Part shown: positions 5,529-11,985 of the stretch, piece by piece
How the letters are laid out: each line of letters opens with the position of its first letter
Numbering within the stretch: position 1 is the stretch's first letter
Made by a program: the position numbers and the translations under genes
Notes under the pieces: generated by a model
The model's input: only the letters and a program-made list of their open reading frames with translations
What the model was told of the DNA's origin: nothing
Databases searched by the model: none
Assembly: GCA_945874095.1 (NCBI GenBank)
Contig: CAMCFM010000078.1
Coordinates: 1 to 11,996, forward strand
DNA: 11,996 nt
Direction of reading: 5' to 3'
Source of the DNA: Candidatus Kuenenia stuttgartensis
Lineage (GTDB): Bacteria; Planctomycetota; Planctomycetia; Isosphaerales; Isosphaeraceae

Positions 5529-8276
5529 TCAATCATCACCGCGAGTGGCTGCCACCGGTGCGAGCAAATTTTCAACAGGTGCGTAATCGTCCGTCAGGAT
5601 GATCCCGCGTGCTCGTTTATTCAATTCGTTCATGTTCAACTCAGGAAATGGCTCCGGCTGAAACTGGCCAACACCGTTCATTTTTTCGAACTTCGGGTCG
5701 GTTGGACGCTTGCCAAGTTCCTTCAAGTCGAGCTCTTTCTTGGAGACCACCACCACAAACGTCTCCCGTTCACCTTCGCCAGGCTCCGACTCTGTGCCGT
5801 AAACGTAGACGTAGGGAAAGGTTTCGCGAGCCGTCTTAACCCAGCTTGAAAGGAATCCGCCAAGCTTCTGGGCTCGCTTCAGCTCGCCTTCAACAGGCTT
5901 CTTATTCCGCTCAGCCTTTTCAGTGGCCACTTTATCTGACTCATAAACGTCGATGATGTTGATCATGTAGACGCCATTATCAGAGAGGAGATTCGACAGC
6001 TTGTCGTTAAACTCCCGGGTGGTCAGGTGCCACGGAACGGAGAAATCGTTGAACGCATCGCCAAAAATCAGGTCATATTTTTTGATGCCCTGATTCTTGA
6101 GGACAAACTGACGGGCATCGCCAATGGTGGTCTGAATGGTCGTATCCAGAGGAAGCCCCATCGCCGTGTGATTGGCCTTCAAAACCGCAGGGTCAATTTC
6201 GGCCACATCGCACTGGGTTTTGGGATATTTATCCTGCATGTAACGTGGGAAGGTGTAAGCACCTCCGCCAAGGAACAAGGTGGAGAGAGGCGCGTCTTTC
6301 ACATCTTTCTGGCCAGCTGAAGCCGCCTTGGCCTCGGCCACTCTCTGAGAAATCAGAGCGTAGATGTGCTCATAGTCATAGTCGAGACGCTCAGGGTGAT
6401 TCAGTATGAAATAGCCGTGAATCAAATTGTCCAGAACGATCGTACGTTTCTGAGAGTCTAAAGCAGGCTCGTTGTTGACTTTTATGTAGTAATACTGGCT
6501 CTCGTCAAGCCATGCCAGAGGCTCTTCCTCGGCTGTTGGAAGTCCAACTGGCTCGCGAAGGCCCAGCTTCAAAGCCTGTGTCTGGAACCAGTCGGTCGGC
6601 ACCAGTGCGATCACGCAAAGGCCCAAAGGCAAGCCTGCCCAGGCTGCCTGTACCACTCCACCCAGAACGGCTCCGCATGCCGCCATGGATGCTGAGATCA
6701 GCAAGAGCATAACTTTGGTTCCAAAAAAGTCGATCAGAACGAAACCTGTCAGGAATGTTCCAAGAATCGACCCCACCATGCCCCATGAATAAACTACGCC
6801 GATCGAACGACCCACACGACCGGCGGCCGTGGAACGGTCGATGGCCATCTTGGCCAGCATCGGGCTCAATGTTCCCAACGCAATCGAGGCAGGCAGGAAG
6901 CAGACAGAGACGACGAAAAGCACCCGCTTCCACCAGGGATAGCCAGTCATGGTGATGGCTTCGGAGAGGAAAGGCGTGTGCTCGCTGAACCAATTGACTT
7001 TATCCGACAACATGCTTGCCGGACTTTCGAGAACCAGACTCGCCAGAATCGTGATGGAACAGAGCATGAAAAAGAAGGCTGGGAGAGCTTTCTTGGTGGT
7101 GAAGTTGGACAACCATCCGCCCAGGAAATTCCCCACGCTCAGTCCGCCCAGAAGGACACCGATGACGGTGGTCCAGCCATAAATGCTTGAACCAAGGTGA
7201 CGGCTGACCAATCGGCCGGCGACCATTTCAAACGCCATGAAGGCAAGGCTTGCGAGAAAGCTCATCAAGGCCAGATCCCAAAGCACGATGTGTTCGGCAG
7301 GTGCTTCTAGAGCTGTTTCTGTCATGTTCAATGAAAGCGGTTCTAAAGTTCTTTCCACGCCTTGCTTAAGAACCGTTCGAATGTTCAGCCAGCTGACCAG
7401 ACCCAGCGTCAGGCATGCCAGATAGCCACCGGCCATGGGAACTGAGAGCCCGACTCCACCAATTCTGGCAACCTCAGCACCAATCGGGCTGAAGATGGTT
7501 CTAAGTATCGAGTTAGCGCGTTCATCACCAAGCAGGCGTACAATCGAGGCGGTCGATCCGATCCCGATCAAAATGATCGTAGCCAGAGCCAGATTTCGGA
7601 GAGCTTTTGTCTCCCAGGCAACATAAAGACAGAGCAGGGCAAGTAATCCAGCGCACAATGCCACGATTGTGGAGGTGGGTGCGACAAAGATCAGATAATA
7701 ACCTGCGATGAATGTTCCAACGATTGACCCAACGGCTCCGACAAAATAAATCAGGCCGATCGCTGAACCTTTCCGGGTGGCTTGTTCGACAGCCATTTTG
7801 GCGACAATCGGGCTGATCATGCCGAGGATTGTCGTGGGTATCAGGAAGTCGAGCGAGATCAGAATGATGGCCCTGATGTTGAAGGGCACAGATTCCACGC
7901 CTGAAACGGACGGGCCTGCGAGGTCGTTGACCAGCAGAGAGATGATCGTCATGGCTGATCCAAGGCCGAGCATGGGGCCTATCAGCTTACGTGGATTGGC
8001 TTTATCGGCGAGTCGTCCGCCCAGCGCGTTGCCCAGACAAATTCCGGCCAGCATGATCCCGATCACGCTTGTCCAGACACCGAGGCTCGAGCCAACATGG
8101 CGAGCCACAAGGCGACTGGCCTCAAGCTCCAGAATCATGATGCTCAGGCTACACAGGAATGCAAGTTTGTAAGGTAATACGCGATGCCTCATCTGGCTTA
8201 TGAACGAGATTTCGGCCTTGGGTGCAGCTTCGTTAGACAAACTCACAATACCGATCTCCAGTAGCCTTAAGGTCAT
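5529..8276 (-). CDS. Fused protein: duplicated multi-pass membrane module plus spermidine-synthase-like domain
   Basis: From the ATG at 8276 the protein has 915 residues. Two homologous membrane modules (about 35-310 and 335-560) each begin with a close copy of one segment: RLVARHVGSSLGVWTSVIG at 55-73 and RLVSRHLGSSIYGWTTVIG at 355-373. A second pair, ISPIVAKMA and LSPMLAKMA, each precedes a GSIxGTF helix. The C-terminal domain (about 590-905) resembles spermidine synthase: TIVLDNLIHG near 616, DYDYEHIY (632-639), glycine loop FLGGGAYTF (668-676), AEID (692-695), GDARQFV (719-725), GDAFND (739-744) and a closing DDYAPVE (896-902). Spermidine synthases transfer an aminopropyl group from decarboxylated S-adenosylmethionine. 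Membrane-fused versions are widely annotated as fused MFS/spermidine synthase, but their substrate is usually unproven. A TTG at 8285 would add three residues; neither start has a good ribosome site. It is probably co-transcribed with the TlpA-like gene downstream. Confidence 0.9.
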   Translation of the reverse strand: MTLRLLEIGIVSLSNEAAPKAEISFISQMRHRVLPYKLAFLCSLSIMILELEASRLVARHVGSSLGVWTSVIGIMLAGICLGNALGGRLADKANPRKLIGPMLGLGSAMTIISLLVNDLAGPSVSGVESVPFNIRAIILISLDFLIPTTILGMISPIVAKMAVEQATRKGSAIGLIYFVGAVGSIVGTFIAGYYLIFVAPTSTIVALCAGLLALLCLYVAWETKALRNLALATIILIGIGSTASIVRLLGDERANSILRTIFSPIGAEVARIGGVGLSVPMAGGYLACLTLGLVSWLNIRTVLKQGVERTLEPLSLNMTETALEAPAEHIVLWDLALMSFLASLAFMAFEMVAGRLVSRHLGSSIYGWTTVIGVLLGGLSVGNFLGGWLSNFTTKKALPAFFFMLCSITILASLVLESPASMLSDKVNWFSEHTPFLSEAITMTGYPWWKRVLFVVSVCFLPASIALGTLSPMLAKMAIDRSTAAGRVGRSIGVVYSWGMVGSILGTFLTGFVLIDFFGTKVMLLLISASMAACGAVLGGVVQAAWAGLPLGLCVIALVPTDWFQTQALKLGLREPVGLPTAEEEPLAWLDESQYYYIKVNNEPALDSQKRTIVLDNLIHGYFILNHPERLDYDYEHIYALISQRVAEAKAASAGQKDVKDAPLSTLFLGGGAYTFPRYMQDKYPKTQCDVAEIDPAVLKANHTAMGLPLDTTIQTTIGDARQFVLKNQGIKKYDLIFGDAFNDFSVPWHLTTREFNDKLSNLLSDNGVYMINIIDVYESDKVATEKAERNKKPVEGELKRAQKLGGFLSSWVKTARETFPYVYVYGTESEPGEGERETFVVVVSKKELDLKELGKRPTDPKFEKMNGVGQFQPEPFPELNMNELNKRARGIILTDDYAPVENLLAPVAATRGDD

Positions 8277-8387
8277 ACCGCCCAAGCTCAGGACGCGGTG
8301 TCCAGAGACCGGGATGGCGGATTCCCATCGCCATTCTTAGTGATTTCGGGAGATCCATCGCCCAACTTATGATTCACGGTCGTGTAC

Positions 8388-8416
8388 AACATAACCGAAC
8401 CCGACTCAACTCACAA
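8388..8416 (-). promoter_or_regulatory. Candidate promoter of the fused membrane protein gene
   Basis: Minus strand: TTGTGA (8411-8416), 17-bp spacer, TATGTT (8388-8393), matching four of six bases in each hexamer. It lies downstream of the terminator at 8455-8484 and leaves a leader of about 105 nt before the ATG at 8276. Confidence 0.35.
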
Positions 8417-8454
8417 CGATTCAGGAAAGTTCTCTCGTCATCTATCAAAAATTA

Positions 8455-8484
8455 AACCGCCCTGAGCCAACGTTCAGGGCGGTT
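8455..8484 (-). terminator. Intrinsic terminator after the thioredoxin lipoprotein gene
   Basis: AACCGCCCTGA and TCAGGGCGGTT form a perfect G/C-rich 11-bp stem with an 8-nt loop. On the minus strand the stem is followed by TAATTTTTGA. It begins 34 nt after the stop of the lipoprotein gene (8519) and separates that gene from the fused membrane protein gene. Confidence 0.88.
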
Positions 8485-8518
8485 GAGTCATTTCAAATTG
8501 GCCAGACGAAGTTTCAGA

Positions 8519-9274
8519 TCACTTTGCTTTATCAGCTGACTTTGAGTCTTTTTTAAACTCAGGCAAAGGCTTACCAGCCAGAAGGGCTTCGATGGTGGCT
8601 TCCACCTGGGCATAGGTGAACTGATTGTTGGGATCCTCAAGCGTAAACCGGCGGATTTCCTTACCTGTCGAGTCAAAAATGAAGACCGATGGGATCGCCG
8701 AAATCGCCAGCTTGTCAAACGCCACATCCTGAGCTTCGTTCATGATCAGATTCTTGAACACCGCTTTTTTCGATACCAGAAACTCCGTAGCCTCCTTCAC
8801 CGCCTTGGAGTCCGACAGGTCGTCCATCGACAGCGAAATCACTTGAAGTCCTTTGCTTGCATACTTTTCGTGCATCTCTACAACGTGCGGAAAGTTCTCT
8901 TTGCAAGGGGCACACCAAGTCGCCCAGGCATCTACCAAAGTGAATTTCTTGCCAACTTCAGGCACCACGTGTTTTACGTATTCAGCCCAGTTTGCAGGCA
9001 AGAGTGTCACGCCTTCCGCAGACGGCTTGGCCGAAGCGGCTGGCCGGCCGGCCCCCAGATCTATCGGAACCACTGCACCAGGCTTGACTTCAGCCACGAC
9101 CGGCAGGGGGGCCACCACTTCGGGGGCTTTGACTGGCTCAACATTTTTCTCGACCACAGAGGCGGGTTTATTCGTCGCTGATGGCTGACCTGAAGTTCCT
9201 CCACAGCCACTGGTTGCGATAATTCCAAACAGAATGGCAAGCGACGGTAAAAAACTCTTTGAATTGAGCGACAT
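8519..9274 (-). CDS. Thioredoxin-domain lipoprotein (CAPC)
   Basis: Numbered from the ATG at 9274 (251 residues). Residues 1-24 look like a lipoprotein signal peptide: basic-polar start, hydrophobic FLPSLAILFGIIA, then TSGC with Cys24 as the predicted lipidated residue, processed by LspA. Residues 25-90 are a Pro/Ala/Val/Lys-rich linker. The thioredoxin domain (about 95-240) has LVDAWATWCAPCKENFP with redox pair Cys121-Cys124 and cis-proline Pro195 in SAIPSVFIF. The C-terminus is Lys-rich. The protein probably acts as an envelope-tethered disulfide reductase of the TlpA type. The frame is open upstream to an ATG at 9379, but that would put 35 residues in front of the signal peptide and run through the hairpin at 9353-9390, so I reject it. 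AAGG about 11 nt before 9274 is a weak ribosome site. A strong terminator follows the gene. Confidence 0.9.
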   Translation of the reverse strand: MSLNSKSFLPSLAILFGIIATSGCGGTSGQPSATNKPASVVEKNVEPVKAPEVVAPLPVVAEVKPGAVVPIDLGAGRPAASAKPSAEGVTLLPANWAEYVKHVVPEVGKKFTLVDAWATWCAPCKENFPHVVEMHEKYASKGLQVISLSMDDLSDSKAVKEATEFLVSKKAVFKNLIMNEAQDVAFDKLAISAIPSVFIFDSTGKEIRRFTLEDPNNQFTYAQVEATIEALLAGKPLPEFKKDSKSADKAK

Positions 9275-9352
9275 TTGAGCGAAGCCTTTCGAGAAAATTG
9301 AGAGCAAGGTGAACGGCTCGGATGAGAACTTATCGGGAGTGATATTTGTGAA

Positions 9353-9390
9353 ACAGCCGTTCCTTACGAATTCTCGCAAGGAACGACTGT
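9353..9390 (-). terminator. Strong stem-loop after the redoxin gene, probable terminator
   Basis: ACAGCCGTTCCTT (9353-9365) pairs with AAGGAACGACTGT (9378-9390): 13 bp with one G-U type pair, and three more pairs are possible inside the 12-nt loop (CGA with TCG). On the minus strand it is followed by TTCACAAATATC, a short T run. It lies about 70 nt after the redoxin stop and before the lipoprotein ATG. A TTGACA hexamer at 9388-9393 overlaps its outer edge, so an operator role is an alternative. Confidence 0.55.
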
Positions 9391-9458
9391 CAATATGGAT
9401 AAAGCAAAATTGAGAGGCACTTAGAGACTTGAATCAAGCCCTTCGTACCAGACTCAAA

Positions 9459-10070
9459 TCACTTGCTCTTGTAAGAAATGCCACAGCCACGGGCGCGTGT
9501 TTCTTTGGTTTCAGGGGTTTCGCCCTTCAAAGCAGCGTCGATAGCGGCTTGGACATAATTCTTGTTGGCGGCGGCTTCGTTGTTGTTGTTGTCCAAAGCA
9601 CCGGCGTAAACCAGTTCGCGGTCTTTGTTCAGAACGAAGAAGTGAGGGGTCGCAATGGCGCCATAAGCTTTGCCGCTGGTGCCTTCGCCGTCGAAGCCAT
9701 AGGAGAAGTTATAGCCTTTTTCCTTGATCTTGGCAGCGATCATTTTGATGTCGTCCTGGGCAGCATAGCTGGAGTCCGGGTCGGTGCAGCAAATCGCAAC
9801 CAGTTCAACAGACTTGCCTTTGTTCTTGCTGACAAGGTCGATGATACGGTCTTCGTATTGAACAACGGCTGGGCAGTGATTGGCCAGGAAGGCGACGACA
9901 ACGACGTCCTTCTTGATATCGCCAAGATTCAGGGTGGTGTTTTCACCCTTGGCGTTGACGGCTGGAATGCCGGAGAAAACAGGAGCTTTGTCGCCAACTT
10001 TGACTTTGTCGGCGGCAAGGGCTGGGAACGCCATGGCCAGAACGGCCAGGCTCAGGATCAATTTACGCAT
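9459..10070 (-). CDS. Exported redoxin / thioredoxin-family protein with single N-H-C-P cysteine
   Basis: Numbered from the ATG at 10070 (203 residues). Residues 1-20 form a classical signal peptide (RKLILSLAVLAMAFPALAAD, cleavage predicted after ALA), so the protein should be periplasmic. The redoxin domain runs from about 22 to 185: VGDKAPVFSG, then VAFLANHCPAVVQYEDR with Cys66, CC at 94-95, and a Thr-Pro turn (ATPHFFVLN, Pro142). The family resembles AhpC/TSA-type thioredoxin-like proteins that carry NHCP rather than CxxC and end in a Gly-Cys-x-Ile motif; here the end is RGCGISYKSK with Cys196, a possible resolving cysteine. It lacks a CxxC, so a peroxidase or thiol-binding role is more likely than disulfide exchange. 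An ATG at 10106 exists, but AAGGAG 8 nt before 10070 decides the start. The next leftward gene is the thioredoxin lipoprotein, 184 nt away past a hairpin. Confidence 0.9.
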   Translation of the reverse strand: MRKLILSLAVLAMAFPALAADKVKVGDKAPVFSGIPAVNAKGENTTLNLGDIKKDVVVVAFLANHCPAVVQYEDRIIDLVSKNKGKSVELVAICCTDPDSSYAAQDDIKMIAAKIKEKGYNFSYGFDGEGTSGKAYGAIATPHFFVLNKDRELVYAGALDNNNNEAAANKNYVQAAIDAALKGETPETKETRARGCGISYKSK

Positions 10071-10078
10071 TGCAGTGA

Positions 10079-10084
10079 CTCCTT
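10079..10084 (-). promoter_or_regulatory. Shine-Dalgarno site of the redoxin gene
   Basis: AAGGAG on the minus strand, 8 nt before the ATG at 10070. It lies inside the longer version that starts at 10106 and so argues for the shorter protein with the signal peptide at its N-terminus. Confidence 0.7.
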
Positions 10085-10283
10085 GGGGCTTGTCTATCGC
10101 ATTCATTCAGAGATGGACAAAACCTGGTGAGAACGACCGAATTTGACCGACTCACACGAGCCGGCCAGTACTGACTTAGCATCACGAAATTTTGACCTTA
10201 CGATGCAATTACCATCGACCATAAACACAGATTTGGTGCCTGCCGCTGAATCCTTGCATCGATCAGACCGCCATGGTGACGCC

Positions 10284-10332
10284 CTGATTAAAACCAGATG
10301 ACACGTGTATCGAGTCGTCTTTTTCTAATCAG
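10284..10332. repeat. 49-nt imperfect palindrome / potential RNA hairpin
   Basis: CTGATTA (10284-10290) pairs with TAATCAG (10326-10332), a perfect 7 bp. Then comes a 5x5 interior loop, then AGATGAC (10296-10302 or so) with GTCGTCT, 7 bp including one G-U pair, and an 11-nt apical loop. On the plus strand the inner stem is followed by TTTT. It could be a leftward leader structure, an operator or a plus-strand terminator. Confidence 0.45.
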
Positions 10333-10435
10333 CGATAGCCTTCAACATAAGAAGCGCCAGCCGTAGCGTCAAGGCCCATATTTCTTTAAAAAACTTTACT
10401 GTAAATCGCTTAAGCATCTATTCCATTAACTTTTA

Positions 10436-10451
10436 AGTCATAGAAATGACT
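10436..10451. repeat. Short inverted repeat AGTCAT-4-ATGACT
   Basis: Six perfect symmetric base pairs around a 4-nt centre (AGAA), about 200 nt upstream of the lyase start. The arrangement resembles a dimeric regulator half-site pair, but the length is within what chance gives. Confidence 0.3.
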
Positions 10452-10467
10452 GTTTTACAATTCGCGA

Positions 10468-10490
10468 GATTTTCACGATTTTCACGATTT
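10468..10490. repeat. Tandem direct repeat of GATTTTCAC with a partial third copy
   Basis: Two exact 9-bp copies (10468-10476 and 10477-10485) are followed by GATTT (10486-10490). The period is 9 bp, close to one helical turn, and the repeat ends about 37 bp upstream of the candidate lyase -35. An activator-binding array is possible. Confidence 0.45.
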
Positions 10491-10501
10491 GACATGGCAT
10501 C

Positions 10502-10532
10502 GGCCAAGAAATCGCCCACCAAAAGATTGGCC
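10502..10532. repeat. Inverted repeat GGCCAA ... TTGGCC at the lyase promoter
   Basis: GGCCAA (10502-10507) and TTGGCC (10527-10532) are perfect complements separated by 19 nt. Three more bases (ATC and GAT) can pair if two or three bases bulge. The right arm coincides with the candidate -35 hexamer, as expected for an operator. Confidence 0.4.
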
Positions 10533-10554
10533 ATTTTACCATTTTGGGTATAGA
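10527..10554 (+). promoter_or_regulatory. Candidate promoter of the lyase gene
   Basis: TTGGCC (10527-10532), 16-bp spacer, TATAGA (10549-10554): four of six bases match in each hexamer. It leaves a leader of about 90 nt before the ATG at 10650. Confidence 0.35.
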
Positions 10555-10649
10555 TTTAGTCAACAACACGTGACGGACCGAATCACGAAGGCAAACGCAG
10601 CTCAAATCTCTCGCATCATCAGATTCCACTCCAAGAGAAGATAACCGTT

Positions 10650-11579
10650 ATGAAATCGAATTCCAGACTCACAGGTCTCATCGCAGCACCTCACACGCCC
10701 ATGACGAAGTCGGGCGATGTTCATCTTGCGATGATCGAAAAGCAGGCGGAACTGCTTCTGAGCGAAGGAGTATCGGGAGTTTTCATTGGTGGAACCACAG
10801 GCGAATGCCACAGCCTTTCCGTAGATGAACGCTTGAAGCTGGCCGAGCGATGGTCAGAAGTCGTTAGCGGATCACCGCTTAAACTGATCGTGCATGTTGG
10901 GTGTCAAAGTTTGGTGGATGCCCGCGAGCTGGCGAAACAGGCTGCTAATCTTGAAAATGTCAAGGCCATCGGAGCCATGGCTCCGAGCTTTTTCAAGCCA
11001 CCCCGAGCCACCGAAGTTGCTGCCTGGATTGCAGATGTCGCCAGTTTTGCCCCTGAATGCCCGTTCTATTATTACGACATTCCAGGCATGACGGGTCTGC
11101 AACTCCCAATGGTCGAGATTTTGAAGCGATCGAAGGAGTCGATCCCGAGCTTTGCCGGCCTCAAGCTTTCGAACCCTGATATGCCCGTATTGGTCGAATG
11201 TCTGGCCTTTGCAGCCGGTGGCCTGGATGTCCTTTTTGGGTGCGACGAAGCCTTTCTGTTCGGTTACGCCGCAGGCGTCAAGGGAGCGGTCGGATCAAGC
11301 TATAACATTGCCGCTCCACTCTATTTAAACATCATGAGCTCATTTGACAAGGGCGATCACACCTCGGCTCGAACGGCTCAGACCACAAGCGTGGCCATGG
11401 TCCGACTTCTCGCCAGCCACGGCTACCTGCCAGCCTCGAAGTATGTCATGACCCTAAAAGGCGTGGATTGCGGGCCTGTTCGCCTGCCTTTGCGTAACCT
11501 CGACGATTCCGCAAAGCGTGCCATCGCCGAGGGTATGGAAAAGCTCGGTCTGGTCAAAGCCGGCGTGGCTGTCCACTGA
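10650..11579 (+). CDS. nanA: N-acetylneuraminate lyase-like aldolase (DHDPS/NAL family)
   Basis: N-acetylneuraminate lyase splits sialic acid to N-acetylmannosamine and pyruvate through a Schiff base in a cytoplasmic (beta/alpha)8 barrel. The 309-residue length is typical. GGTTGECHSLSVDER (47-61) holds the carboxylate-binding GTTGE. FYYYDIPGMTG (139-149) supplies the catalytic Tyr142 before D-I-P, and FAGLKLSNPDM (168-178) supplies the Schiff-base Lys172. The Tyr-to-Lys spacing of 30 (28 in the E. coli enzyme), the FYYY block and the GLK-x-S-x-x-D pattern resemble eukaryotic-type lyases (NPL) more than E. coli NanA or dihydrodipicolinate synthase. The ribosome site is weak (AGAGAAG, 10 nt before the ATG). 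No other sialic acid gene is in the window; a separate gene begins 406 nt downstream. Activity on another 2-keto-3-deoxy acid cannot be excluded. Confidence 0.88.
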   Translation: MKSNSRLTGLIAAPHTPMTKSGDVHLAMIEKQAELLLSEGVSGVFIGGTTGECHSLSVDERLKLAERWSEVVSGSPLKLIVHVGCQSLVDARELAKQAANLENVKAIGAMAPSFFKPPRATEVAAWIADVASFAPECPFYYYDIPGMTGLQLPMVEILKRSKESIPSFAGLKLSNPDMPVLVECLAFAAGGLDVLFGCDEAFLFGYAAGVKGAVGSSYNIAAPLYLNIMSSFDKGDHTSARTAQTTSVAMVRLLASHGYLPASKYVMTLKGVDCGPVRLPLRNLDDSAKRAIAEGMEKLGLVKAGVAVH

Positions 11580-11711
11580 TCCGGACAAGATTCTTAACAG
11601 ATAAGCGGTTTTCAAGCTCGGGGTTGGGCATTCATTTTTTGCAGATGAAATGTCATCCCGGGCACGAATTCCAGCTCTCGTTTTATCTGATATGCCTACT
11701 CCACGGACATG

Positions 11712-11735
11712 GCCATAAGGCTCTCTTCTTGTGGC
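11712..11735 (+). repeat. Stem-loop GCCATAAG-8-CTTGTGGC
   Basis: Eight base pairs including one G-U, with an 8-nt loop, about 130 nt after the lyase stop. It is followed by AATTAGG rather than a T run, so it is not a typical intrinsic terminator. Confidence 0.3.
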
Positions 11736-11803
11736 AATTAGGTCAGGGATTTACGATTGGCCACATCGAGTTAGGAAACAGAAAATCTTCACACAACCTT
11801 TAC

Positions 11804-11832
11804 TTGACGGTTTGATGTTCGAATGGTCTACT
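11804..11832 (+). promoter_or_regulatory. Candidate promoter of the right-edge gene
   Basis: TTGACG (five of six bases of the consensus), a 17-bp spacer and TCTACT (four of six). It is about 150 nt upstream of the ATG at 11986 and is the best -35/-10 pair on the plus strand here. Confidence 0.42.
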
Positions 11833-11883
11833 GAATATGCACTGAAAAGAATCAGTTAAGGGAAGCTTCTTGATACAAATGGT

Positions 11884-11902
11884 GGCTAAACGAACTTTAG
11901 CC
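11884..11902 (+). repeat. Perfect short dyad GGCTAAA-5-TTTAGCC in the leader of the right-edge gene
   Basis: A 7-bp perfect stem with a 5-nt loop (CGAAC). If the promoter at 11804-11832 is real, the hairpin would form in the 5' leader of the mRNA, about 83 nt before the start codon. There is no T run after it. Confidence 0.4.
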
Positions 11903-11985
11903 TGGCCTCATACTAGTCCTTCATTCTTCCCGGCAACTTAAAAATGGCGAATCCGTCATGGTTAAGTGCCAATCAAGGAGTTCTC

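Larger units (their letters stand above)
10071..10649. other. Divergent intergenic region between redoxin and lyase genes
   Basis: No convincing gene lies in these 579 nt. The region must hold promoters for both flanking genes. It contains a 49-nt imperfect palindrome (10284-10332), a short dyad (10436-10451), a 9-bp direct repeat (10468-10490) and a dyad overlapping a candidate lyase promoter (10502-10554). The right half is clearly A/T-rich. I see no clear leftward promoter for the redoxin gene. Confidence 0.6.
11580..11985. other. Intergenic region between the lyase gene and the right-edge gene
   Basis: No convincing gene lies in these 406 nt; the one short open frame starts with TTG and has no ribosome site. 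I see no intrinsic terminator directly after the lyase gene. The region holds a hairpin (11712-11735), a candidate promoter (11804-11832), a short dyad (11884-11902) and the ribosome site of the next gene (11975-11980). Confidence 0.6.

Noticed and set aside
6505..6993. A 162-codon minus-strand frame within the fused membrane protein gene.
   Set aside because: It lies wholly inside a long, well supported gene in another frame and encodes no coherent protein.
9275..9379. A 35-residue N-terminal extension of the thioredoxin lipoprotein.
   Set aside because: It would place extra residues before a proper lipoprotein signal peptide and would translate through the hairpin at 9353-9390.
9429..10130. 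A 233-codon plus-strand open frame rich in Gly, Val and Phe.
   Set aside because: It is the mirror of the redoxin gene, which has a signal peptide, redoxin motifs and a strong ribosome site on the minus strand.
10438..10629. A 63-codon minus-strand frame in the divergent gap, with a repeated Lys-Ile-Val-Lys-Ile stretch.
   Set aside because: The peptide repeat only reflects the 9-bp DNA repeat; there is no ribosome site and the frame overlaps the candidate lyase promoter.
11624..11815. A 63-codon plus-strand frame after the lyase gene.
   Set aside because: It starts with TTG without a ribosome site, has unusual composition (many His, Leu, Phe) and runs into the candidate promoter at 11804.
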